From Methylococcaceae bacterium (GTDB taxonomy: Bacteria; Pseudomonadota; Gammaproteobacteria; Methylococcales; Methylomonadaceae), in contig BJHG01000008.1 of the NCBI GenBank assembly GCA_014191975.1, positions 1 to 44,649 of the forward strand: a stretch of 44,649 nt of DNA, written 5' to 3'. Position numbers and translations under genes: made by a program. This document shows positions 15,824 through 22,764 of the stretch, in pieces (position 1 is the stretch's first letter; each line of letters opens with the position of its first letter). Below the pieces are notes generated by a model. It searched no databases, was not told the DNA's origin, and saw only the letters and a program-made list of their open reading frames with translations.

Positions 15824-16894
15824 ATGAAACGCTACACAGGTTTAATCGAAAATTATCGTTCACGTTTGCCCGTCAGTGAAACTACGCGCATTATCAGTTT
15901 GGGCGAAGGCAACACGCCATTGATTGAACTCCACAATATTCCTCGCATGATTGGTAAAGACATAAAAATCTACGTCAAATTTGAAGGCTTAAATCCAACG
16001 GGTTCATTCAAAGATCGCGGCATGACATTAGCGGTTACAAAAGCGGTTGAAGCTGGCAGCCAAGCAATTATTTGCGCTTCAACAGGTAATACGTCAGCCG
16101 CAGCAGCAGCTTATGCAGTTCGTGCTGGCATTCAAGCGTTCGTGTTAATTCCAGAAGGTAAAATTGCGCTCGGTAAACTCGCGCAAACCTTGATGTACGG
16201 TGCGAAAATCATTCAAATCAACGGAAACTTTGACCGTGGCATGGCTTTAGTAAAAGAAGTTGCTGATCTCGCACCCGTTACGATTGTGAATTCAATCAAT
16301 CCATTCCGAATTGAAGGGCAAAAAACCGCTGCGTTTGAAATTGTGGATGAATTAGGTTTTGCACCTGACTTTCATTGTTTACCTGTCGGTAATGCAGGGA
16401 ATATCACCGCATATTGGAAAGGTTACGACGAATATGCCACCGACAGAGTCTGTGGAAACCGCCCTGCAATGTGTGGTTATCAAGCAGCTGGCGCAGCTCC
16501 ATTTGTCGAAGGTGCGATGATTGACAATCCTGAAACCATTGCAACAGCAATTCGAATTGGTCATCCACAATCGTGGGATTTGGCGTGGAATGCACAAAAA
16601 CAATCTGGTGGTTGGTTTGATAAATGCAGTGACGAGAAAATTTTAGCCGCACAAAAAATGTTGTCACAATTTGAAGGGGTTTTTTGTGAGCCAGCTTCAG
16701 CGGCATCATTAGCGGGCGCATTAAATGACATCCATACTGGAAAAATTCCAGACGGTAGCACTATCGTTTGTACATTGACGGGAAATGGAATTAAAGATCC
16801 TGAAATTGCCATGATGCAATGTGCGGACTCAAAACCTGTGACAATTGAAGCAAGTTTAGATGCAGTGAAAAAAGCGATTTTAGATAATTTTTAA
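15824..16894 (+). CDS. thrC: Threonine synthase
   Basis: ThrC converts O-phosphohomoserine to threonine with PLP. From ATG 15824 it is 356 aa, the short bacterial type. The PLP lysine lies in NPTGSFKDRGMTLAV, the Ser/Thr loop in CASTGNTSAAAAAYA, and the phosphate-binding glycine loop in LPVGNAGNITAY. RBS TAGGA lies at 15813-15817. The frame is open back to 15710, so a 38-residue extension from the toxin-antitoxin leader repeat is formally possible; it has no homology. thrC is split from hom by the accessory island. Confidence 0.96.
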   Translation: MKRYTGLIENYRSRLPVSETTRIISLGEGNTPLIELHNIPRMIGKDIKIYVKFEGLNPTGSFKDRGMTLAVTKAVEAGSQAIICASTGNTSAAAAAYAVRAGIQAFVLIPEGKIALGKLAQTLMYGAKIIQINGNFDRGMALVKEVADLAPVTIVNSINPFRIEGQKTAAFEIVDELGFAPDFHCLPVGNAGNITAYWKGYDEYATDRVCGNRPAMCGYQAAGAAPFVEGAMIDNPETIATAIRIGHPQSWDLAWNAQKQSGGWFDKCSDEKILAAQKMLSQFEGVFCEPASAASLAGALNDIHTGKIPDGSTIVCTLTGNGIKDPEIAMMQCADSKPVTIEASLDAVKKAILDNF

Positions 16895-16904
16895 GGTGCG
16901 ATAT

Positions 16905-16940
16905 GCGGTGCATAAATCATTTATGCACCGCTAAATTTAT
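16905..16940. terminator. bidirectional terminator between thrC and ycgR-like gene
   Basis: A perfect 12-bp stem (16905-16916 with 16920-16931) has a 3-base loop and A/T-rich flanks on both sides. It lies between two convergent genes and can end both transcripts. Confidence 0.85.
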
Positions 16941-17909
16941 TTACATAGCATCCAAATTGCCGCTTTTTTTACGTTCTAAATCTTGGATATATCGTAAAAC
17001 AAAGGTTATAGCAGTTTGTTTCATATCTAAGAACTTTACACCGACTTGTTCTGTCATCTCTCCGGTTTTCAATCTTTCAATTTCACGATTTGACATGATT
17101 TGTATCGGCACATCAACTTCACCTTGACCAGGAAGGACCATTGAGCAAACATCTTCACCATATTCAGTTGCTGCCTGTAAAAAGACGGTAAACTCTTCAT
17201 TAGTATTGAGCATTGAAAATCCGGAAATGCTGATATCAAATAACTGCAACCACATCGCATTTACTTCATTTTCATCAGGGAGAGTAGGGTTTTCTTCTAG
17301 CTCTTCTTCAAATAATTTCCGTGCAATTTTAGCTTTAATTTTATTTTCAATCGACATTTTCCCGAATAACTTAGCGAATTCTTCTCGTTCAGTCTGTGCA
17401 TCTTCCCGAATTTTATCTACCATTTTTTGCCTGATAGCATTTGTTGCGACTTTATATGCTTCGACATATGCTGGTCTTGAGTCTTCCGTTGGGGGTTGTA
17501 ATCTAATTACACATGAACTAGGATTCATTACTGCTGGCGCGACCATACGGTAGTAAGCTCTGCGATTGTACCAATATAGAGAACTGGGAATAGGCATTGA
17601 AAAAGCATTGGATCCCTTATACGTTACCCTTGACGCTTTTTCGTCGCATGTAAACGCAACCTGAATACCATTAAAGACGGTTTTAAATTTAACGCGAGGA
17701 GTATTCACTAATTTTTTATTTAGAAAATCCGAGGCGCCATAATCTAAAATAAGGGTACCGGCTTTATGATCGACTGCGATAATACCTGTCAGTAATGTGT
17801 CTTTACCACCTAATTCTGCAATGATCATACATTTGTTTTTTACCAGTAGTGAAAAGTTATTCACCATCATTTGATAGCTGTGGATTATCGCGGATTCTGT
17901 GTCACTCAT
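16941..17909 (-). CDS. YcgR-like PilZ protein with an internal insertion
   Basis: A 322-aa protein. Residues ~1-110 match a YcgR-N (flagellar brake) domain. The c-di-GMP-binding PilZ motifs follow: RAYYR (117-121) as RxxxR and DISISG (225-230) as D/NxSxxG. They bind c-di-GMP in YcgR and modulate flagellar motor or other outputs. In ordinary YcgR these motifs are ~25-30 residues apart. Here they are ~103 apart, because of a charged, probably helical insert (about 145-218, IRQKMVDKIRED...KIARKLFEEELEENP). Whether it still acts as a flagellar brake is uncertain; no flagellar genes are in view. It is divergent from gdx/sugE. Confidence 0.8.
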   Translation of the reverse strand: MSDTESAIIHSYQMMVNNFSLLVKNKCMIIAELGGKDTLLTGIIAVDHKAGTLILDYGASDFLNKKLVNTPRVKFKTVFNGIQVAFTCDEKASRVTYKGSNAFSMPIPSSLYWYNRRAYYRMVAPAVMNPSSCVIRLQPPTEDSRPAYVEAYKVATNAIRQKMVDKIREDAQTEREEFAKLFGKMSIENKIKAKIARKLFEEELEENPTLPDENEVNAMWLQLFDISISGFSMLNTNEEFTVFLQAATEYGEDVCSMVLPGQGEVDVPIQIMSNREIERLKTGEMTEQVGVKFLDMKQTAITFVLRYIQDLERKKSGNLDAM

Positions 17910-17989
17910 GAGATTTTACCAAAAAAGTTAAAAATAGTTTCTGTGAGCCTATTGTAAAGATTTAAGGTTCATTTTACAAAAGGAGATTT

Positions 17990-18310
17990 ATGGGTTGGTT
18001 ATTACTTTTATTAGCAGGCTGTGTCGAAATTGTTTTTGCATTAAGTCTAAAATATAACCAAGGTTTCACGCAAGTTGTTCCAAGTGTTATAACAGCGTTA
18101 TCGGGCGGAATTAGTTTTTATTTACTTATGTTAGCATTAAAAACATTACCACTTGGCACTGCATATGCCGTTTGGACAGGAATGGGAGCAGTTGGCGTAG
18201 CGATTTTCGGTATTTTTTTATTTAAAGAGTCCGTTGATATTTACCGATTACTTTCAATTTTGTTTGTAATAGTTGGTATCGCTGGCTTGAAATTAACGGA
18301 CAGTTATTAA
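17990..18310 (+). CDS. sugE: SMR-family guanidinium exporter (Gdx/SugE type)
   Basis: A 106-aa small multidrug resistance protein with four transmembrane helices. The membrane Glu is in AGCVEIVFALSLKYNQGF, and LPLGTAYAVWTGMGAVGVAI is the SMR core. The LKYxxGFT...PSVIT pattern is that of SugE/Gdx, which exchange guanidinium for protons, rather than EmrE. A strong AAAGGAG RBS precedes ATG 17990. No guanidine riboswitch was recognised in the 80-base upstream gap. tusB starts 1 base after its stop. Confidence 0.9.
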   Translation: MGWLLLLLAGCVEIVFALSLKYNQGFTQVVPSVITALSGGISFYLLMLALKTLPLGTAYAVWTGMGAVGVAIFGIFLFKESVDIYRLLSILFVIVGIAGLKLTDSY

Positions 18311-18311
18311 A

Positions 18312-18599
18312 ATGTTACATTTGATTTTTGAATTATCAGATGCTGTTGTTGTAAATCGTTTACATAATCAGGCAGGCGTTATTTTTTTAAATAACGCTGT
18401 GTTGAAATTAGTACAAAAATCGCTATTTCAACCTGCATTAACGCAATTATTACAAACAACACCGTGTTATGTTTTAAGTGACGATTTAACGTTACGTGGC
18501 ATTACAGAAGATTTATTACTAGAAAAAATTATAGTGATTGATTACTATAAATTTGTGCAATTAACGCTTAAACACACGCCTATTCAAACATGGAATTAA
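18312..18599 (+). CDS. tusB: TusB/DsrH-family sulfur-relay protein
   Basis: A 95-aa DsrH/TusB protein. In E. coli TusBCD passes sulfur from TusA to TusE for tRNA 2-thiouridine; in sulfur oxidisers DsrEFH partners DsrC. The sequence shows LIFELSDAVVVNRL, VIFLNNAVLKLV, CYVLSDDLTLRGI and IDYYKFVQLTLKHTPIQTW, all family features. It overlaps the DsrC-like gene by 10 bases. The partners tusC and tusD (dsrF/dsrE), normally just upstream, are absent; gdx/sugE takes their place. Confidence 0.9.
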   Translation: MLHLIFELSDAVVVNRLHNQAGVIFLNNAVLKLVQKSLFQPALTQLLQTTPCYVLSDDLTLRGITEDLLLEKIIVIDYYKFVQLTLKHTPIQTWN

Positions 18600-18901
18600 A
18601 GCTTACTGAATATGGTTTTTTAGTGAATTCAAGTGATTGGAGTGAAACTGTTGCCACTGAATTAGCGATATTAAATCGAATAACATTAACGTCGAATCAT
18701 TGGGAAATTATTTTGTTCATGCGTGATTATTACGAACAATTTAATTATTTACCGAATACGCGTATTTTTGTTAAAGCAATTGCTAATAAATTCGGAATTG
18801 AAAAAGGAAATAGTCGTTATTTACAGCATCTTTTTCAAGAATCGCCTTTAAAATACACCTGTTTGTTAGCAGGTTTACCAAAACCACCTACCTGTTTGTA
18901 A
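18590..18901 (+). CDS. dsrC: DsrC/TusE-family sulfur carrier protein
   Basis: A 103-aa DsrC/TusE protein: YGFLVNSSDWSETVATELA, TLTSNHWEIILFMRDYYEQF, KGNSRYLQHLFQ, and a C-terminal swinging arm YTCLLAGLPKPPTCL. Cys102 is the universal persulfide cysteine. Cys91, ten residues further in, is the second cysteine found in true DsrC and absent from E. coli TusE. It can therefore form the arm disulfide, suggesting a role in redox or sulfur trafficking beyond tRNA thiolation. No dsrAB is in view. Whether to call it TusE or DsrC is open. Confidence 0.88.
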   Translation: MELKLTEYGFLVNSSDWSETVATELAILNRITLTSNHWEIILFMRDYYEQFNYLPNTRIFVKAIANKFGIEKGNSRYLQHLFQESPLKYTCLLAGLPKPPTCL

Positions 18902-18969
18902 TTCAAATTATTACAATCCACATTTTTGAATAATTCAGGTCGTACTGGATAACAATCCGTAATGGGTTA

Positions 18970-19593
18970 TTAAATATCTAGTGATTCTAAGTGTTTCCAG
19001 CGATTAATTATTTTACAAAATAATTCGGCTGTTTTTTCAGCATCATACAATGCGGAGTGTGCTTTGTCGCTTTCCCAATGCAAACCTGCCGCTTGCGCCG
19101 CTTTTGCCAAAACCGTTTGTTGGTACATTAAACCACCTAATGTCGCCGTATCAAATGTGCTAAACGGATGAAAAGGATTTTTCTTGAGTTGCGAACGATG
19201 AGCAGCAGCATTCACAAATGCAATATCAAATGCAGGATTGTGTCCAACCAAAATCGCTTTTGTGCATTTGTTACGTTTCATTGCTTCTTTGATTGGCTTA
19301 AAAATTAACTCCAACGCCGATTTTTCATCAATGGCCATGCGAAATGGGTGAAATGGATCAATACCTGTAAATTTCAACGCTACGGGATCTAATTCAGAAT
19401 TTTTAAATGGAATAATGTGTGCGGAATAACGTTCTGTAGTAATTAAATGCCCTTCTTGATTTAATTCGACAATAACAGCAGCAATTTCAAGTAACGCATT
19501 TTTTTTAGGATTAAATCCAGCTGTTTCAACGTCAATTACAACGGGAAGATAACCACGAAAGCGTTTTTCTAAAGGGATTATTGTCGTTTCCAT
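18970..19593 (-). CDS. rnt: Ribonuclease T
   Basis: RNase T trims the 3' ends of tRNA (CCA turnover), 5S and 23S rRNA. The 207-aa DEDDh exonuclease shows the first Asp-Glu pair in VVIDVETAGFNPKKN, the second Asp region LVGHNPAFDIAFVNAA, and the terminal His-Asp in DKAHSALYDAEKTAELF. The Phe-rich segments PFHPFSTFDTATLGG are characteristic of RNase T. It converges on dsrC and diverges from mlaA. Confidence 0.96.
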   Translation of the reverse strand: METTIIPLEKRFRGYLPVVIDVETAGFNPKKNALLEIAAVIVELNQEGHLITTERYSAHIIPFKNSELDPVALKFTGIDPFHPFRMAIDEKSALELIFKPIKEAMKRNKCTKAILVGHNPAFDIAFVNAAAHRSQLKKNPFHPFSTFDTATLGGLMYQQTVLAKAAQAAGLHWESDKAHSALYDAEKTAELFCKIINRWKHLESLDI

Positions 19594-19715
19594 GGGTTAA
19601 AAATTTCCTGAGGATTAAATAAAAAAGCCTGTTGCTCGATGCGAGCTACTATCTGTGCTATGTTACTCGAAAACCAAATTGAATAAAAATAATCATAAAT
19701 AAAGGAAATTAAAAA

Positions 19716-20462
19716 ATGAAAAAGCAAAAAATTGCTATACGTTTAATTAATGCAACATTATTAACTTCATTGGTTGCATGTACAGCTTTACCTGTGAAAG
19801 ACCAACGTGATCCTTTAGAAAGTTGGAATCGTGATGTGCAGTCATTTAATGAACGTGCAGATGAATATGTCATGAAACCCGTTGCAACAGGCTATCGATT
19901 TGTCATGCCGTCTTTTGCAAGCGAGGGTGTGAGCAACGCATTTGGTAATATGGGTGATATTGGCGTGACCCTGAATGACGTATTGCAATTTAAATTAGCC
20001 CAAGCAGGTTTAGACAGTTCACGTTTTATGGTGAATACAGTAGCAGGTGTGGGTGGTTTAGTCGATGTTGCGGATATGGTCGGATTGTCAAAACATAAAG
20101 AAGATTTTGATCAAACATTGGGCGTTTGGGGCTTACCGTCTGATCCTTATATTGTATTACCTTTTTTTGGTCCAAGTTCGCCACGTGGTATTGTCGGACG
20201 TTTTGGTGATGCCGCAATGAATCCATTGAATTACGTTAGTTTGGGAGCATCAGGTTTCATTTCAAGTGCCATTAGTGGCGGTACGAATGCATTAAAAGTA
20301 GTTGATATTAGGGCAAGTCATTTAGGTGCTGAAAAAGTCATTAACGAAGCGACTGAAGATCATTATGAGTTCGTAAAAAATTCGTATTTTCAACAACGTG
20401 AGTATTTAGTGAATGATGGTGAAGTTTCAGACAAAAATGATGTGATTGATACCGTTAACTAA
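19716..20462 (+). CDS. mlaA: MlaA outer-membrane lipoprotein (phospholipid retrieval)
   Basis: MlaA (VacJ) removes mislocalised phospholipids from the outer leaflet of the outer membrane and passes them to MlaC. The 248-aa protein has a lipobox LVAC (Cys ~22). The family signature DPLESWNRDVQSFNERAD, NTVAGVGGLVDVAD, DFDQTLGVWGLPSDPYIVLPFFGPSSPR and NPLNYV follow. It is preceded by RBS AAAGGA. No mlaC or mlaFEDB gene is nearby, which is common. Confidence 0.95.
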   Translation: MKKQKIAIRLINATLLTSLVACTALPVKDQRDPLESWNRDVQSFNERADEYVMKPVATGYRFVMPSFASEGVSNAFGNMGDIGVTLNDVLQFKLAQAGLDSSRFMVNTVAGVGGLVDVADMVGLSKHKEDFDQTLGVWGLPSDPYIVLPFFGPSSPRGIVGRFGDAAMNPLNYVSLGASGFISSAISGGTNALKVVDIRASHLGAEKVINEATEDHYEFVKNSYFQQREYLVNDGEVSDKNDVIDTVN

Positions 20463-20546
20463 AAATAAAATTTTAAAACTTACAATGAATTGACATTATA
20501 TTATTGATAGCAGTTTTGCTTTATCTTTTACGATTGAGACCATGTT

Positions 20547-20939
20547 ATGGGAAGTTTATTTAAAGACATATTTGATATTTTGTTTGATATCATCCAATTT
20601 TCAGAACCTTATTTGTTAGTTATAACCATTTTTTTCATACCGCTCAGCATCATGATTACATCCTTGCCAAAACGATTTTTTCAATACGAATTCATTCAAC
20701 ATCTTTTGCCTTCGTTATTTGCTAAATACGAAAGCAGAAAAATACAATTAGAACGCATTAACGCTATGACGCAAAATGCGATGATTGTGATTTTGATGAT
20801 TGATGTATTTGATCTGGGGCATTTCTTTTTTAGTGAACATGGCGGTTATGAAGCTAGCTCTCATGATGAAGTAAGTGGTACTAGTCAACACGGTGCCACA
20901 GTAGTTGGTGAGCACGCCCCCCCTCGAACACTAAAATAA
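20547..20939 (+). CDS. Small inner-membrane protein of unknown function
   Basis: A 130-aa protein with two likely transmembrane helices (about residues 20-40, EPYLLVITIFFIPLSIMI; and 77-92, AMIVILMIDVFDLGHFF). A basic stretch lies between them (KYESRKIQLERINAM). The C-terminal tail is polar and has several His and Gly residues (FFSEHGGYEASSHDEVSGTS). I do not recognise the family. Its stop overlaps the mutM start (TAATG), so it is translated with mutM and is likely a real gene. Confidence 0.6.
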   Translation: MGSLFKDIFDILFDIIQFSEPYLLVITIFFIPLSIMITSLPKRFFQYEFIQHLLPSLFAKYESRKIQLERINAMTQNAMIVILMIDVFDLGHFFFSEHGGYEASSHDEVSGTSQHGATVVGEHAPPRTLK

Positions 20940-21754
20940 TGCCTGAATTACCTGAAGTCGAAACCACAAAACGTGGCATTTCGCCCCATATTATTGGCAA
21001 AAAAATTCAAGGCGTAATCGTAAGGCAACGACAATTTCGTTGGTTAATTGATCCGAATTTTGAAAGTTATTTGATTGGGCAAACAATCGAAGATGTTGAA
21101 CGCAGAGCTAAATATCTACTTATTAAAACACAACACGGCACTTTGATTGTGCATTTGGGAATGTCGGGGAATTTGCGAATTGTGAAGAATTCTACACCCC
21201 AAAATAATCATGATCATGTTGATATTATTCTTGATAAAGATACCGTATTGCGCTTTAACGATCAACGACGTTTTGGTGCGATGATTTGGGCGACTGGCAA
21301 TGTAATGAAGCATTCGCTATTGTGTAATTTAGGCGTTGAGCCTTTATCGGATGAATTCACAACTCAGCAATTATTTCTATTAAGTCGTCGTAGGCGAGTT
21401 CCGATTAAAACATTTTTAATGGCAGGGAAAGTGGTGGTTGGTGTCGGTAATATCTATGCAAATGAAGCGTTATTTATGGCAGGAATTTTACCAATGCGTC
21501 ATGCGTGTGATTTATCTTCAGCGGATTGTGACTCGTTGGTTGAGAGTATTCGTGTGATATTGGCACAGGCAATTGAAAAAGGTGGCACCACATTACGTGA
21601 TTTTGTGAATGTAGATGGCAAAGCAGGTTATTTTCAACAGCAATTGCATGTTTACGGTCGAGGTTTGCTACCTTGTATTCTTTGTAATCAATTGTTACAA
21701 GAAATCAGAATGGCTAATCGCACCACTGTTTTCTGTACGAATTGTCAGCAATAA
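20939..21754 (+). CDS. mutM: Formamidopyrimidine-DNA glycosylase (MutM/Fpg)
   Basis: MutM excises 8-oxoguanine and formamidopyrimidines and cuts the AP site. The 271-aa protein starts MPELPEVETTKRG with the catalytic Pro1 and Glu2. The conserved Lys is in ERRAKYLL, the helix-two-turn-helix in GKVVVGVGNIYANEALF, and the C-terminal zinc finger is CILC...CTNC. It is translationally coupled to the membrane-protein gene upstream. Confidence 0.97.
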   Translation: MPELPEVETTKRGISPHIIGKKIQGVIVRQRQFRWLIDPNFESYLIGQTIEDVERRAKYLLIKTQHGTLIVHLGMSGNLRIVKNSTPQNNHDHVDIILDKDTVLRFNDQRRFGAMIWATGNVMKHSLLCNLGVEPLSDEFTTQQLFLLSRRRRVPIKTFLMAGKVVVGVGNIYANEALFMAGILPMRHACDLSSADCDSLVESIRVILAQAIEKGGTTLRDFVNVDGKAGYFQQQLHVYGRGLLPCILCNQLLQEIRMANRTTVFCTNCQQ

Positions 21755-21770
21755 ATTTTAGTTAAATTAA

Positions 21771-22349
21771 ATGTCCAGATTTTCAATTTTAGGTTTATGC
21801 CTACTCACTTATTTTTTAACCGCTTGCACGACTATTCCAATAACGCCAAGGAATACTGAAAATTTGTGTGCCATATTTAAACAAAAACACGAATGGTATA
21901 ACGCCAGCAGTGCAACCGAAAAAAAATGGGGCGTTTCGATTCCTATTCAAATGGCAATCATGCACCAAGAATCACATTTCGTCGCTGATGCAAAAGCGTC
22001 CAGTGGATTTCTTTCCTGGTTAGGATTTGGTTCAAGTGCTTACGGTTATCCACAAGCTAAAAATGAAACGTGGCGCGATTATCAAGGAAAAAGCGGGAAT
22101 GCCAATGCGAGTCGTGATAATTTTGCAGATGCGTGTGATTTTATCGGATGGTATTCGCAAACAAGTTTTAAAAAATTGGGAATTCAAAAAAATGATGTGC
22201 GGAATTTATATCTTGCTTATCACGAAGGAAATAGCGGTTTTAAGCGACAAACTTATAATGAAAAACCGTGGCTATTAACCATTTCAAATAAAGTCGCACA
22301 ACGCGCTCAACAATTTCAACAGCAACTTAGTGCATGTCGATTGCAGTGA
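21771..22349 (+). CDS. Lipoprotein with SLT-type lytic transglycosylase domain
   Basis: A 192-aa lipoprotein (lipobox LTAC, Cys about 19) with a small SLT/goose-lysozyme-like domain. The catalytic Glu is in IMHQESHFVADAKAS, followed by GYPQAKNETWRDYQ, FIGWYSQTSFKKLGI and YLAYHEGNSGFKRQ. It is probably an outer-membrane peptidoglycan-cleaving enzyme; homologues in Pseudomonas and relatives are annotated only as SLT-domain proteins. It starts 16 bases after mutM and its 3' end overlaps the next gene by 16 bases. Confidence 0.8.
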   Translation: MSRFSILGLCLLTYFLTACTTIPITPRNTENLCAIFKQKHEWYNASSATEKKWGVSIPIQMAIMHQESHFVADAKASSGFLSWLGFGSSAYGYPQAKNETWRDYQGKSGNANASRDNFADACDFIGWYSQTSFKKLGIQKNDVRNLYLAYHEGNSGFKRQTYNEKPWLLTISNKVAQRAQQFQQQLSACRLQ

Positions 22350-22756
22350 CTTTGGTAAATTATGAATGGCAAATAGGCGTTTCATATTGGTTAATGCGAC
22401 TTTTAGCTGTTGGTTCCTTTTTAGCGTTAATTGCTTGCTTTATGAATGCGTTGGCGTTGTTGATTAAACTAGGTTTGGCGAGTTTGGTTCTTTTGCAGGC
22501 TTTGCAAACGTGGCAACAATTTAGCGTCTGTCATTGGTACTTGAATTATGAAGACGAAAATAGTTGGAAAATCATTGAGTCAAATAGGATATATCCCATT
22601 GAGATTCTGTCTTCAACCGTCATTTCACAGTGTGTTATTTTTTTGCATTATCGGAATGAGAGCAAGAAACATTATCGGCTGATTTTCAAAGATGCGCTGT
22701 TTCCAAACGCCAGTAATTTTCGCCAATTGATTGTGGCACTTAAAATATCTCACTAA
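22334..22756 (+). CDS. YgfX/CptA-like inner-membrane protein (tentative)
   Basis: A 140-aa protein with two hydrophobic helices near residues 18-55 (LMRLLAVGSFLALIACFMNALALLIKLGLA). A cytoplasmic part follows, with the closing pattern LIFKDALFPNASNFRQLIVALK that resembles the YgfX ending (D...FRRLRVLLR). In E. coli YgfX is the membrane partner of SdhE; the earlier toxin interpretation is disputed. No sdhE lies nearby. The start ATG 22334 lies within the 3' end of the transglycosylase gene. Assignment is by overall layout and this weak motif only. Confidence 0.5.
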   Translation: MSIAVTLVNYEWQIGVSYWLMRLLAVGSFLALIACFMNALALLIKLGLASLVLLQALQTWQQFSVCHWYLNYEDENSWKIIESNRIYPIEILSSTVISQCVIFLHYRNESKKHYRLIFKDALFPNASNFRQLIVALKISH

Positions 22757-22764
22757 ATTAAATG

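Noticed and set aside
17910-17989. Guanidine riboswitch upstream of gdx/sugE
   Set aside because: The gap is only 80 bases, AT-rich, and lacks the ACGR hairpin loops of class II and the conserved core of class I.
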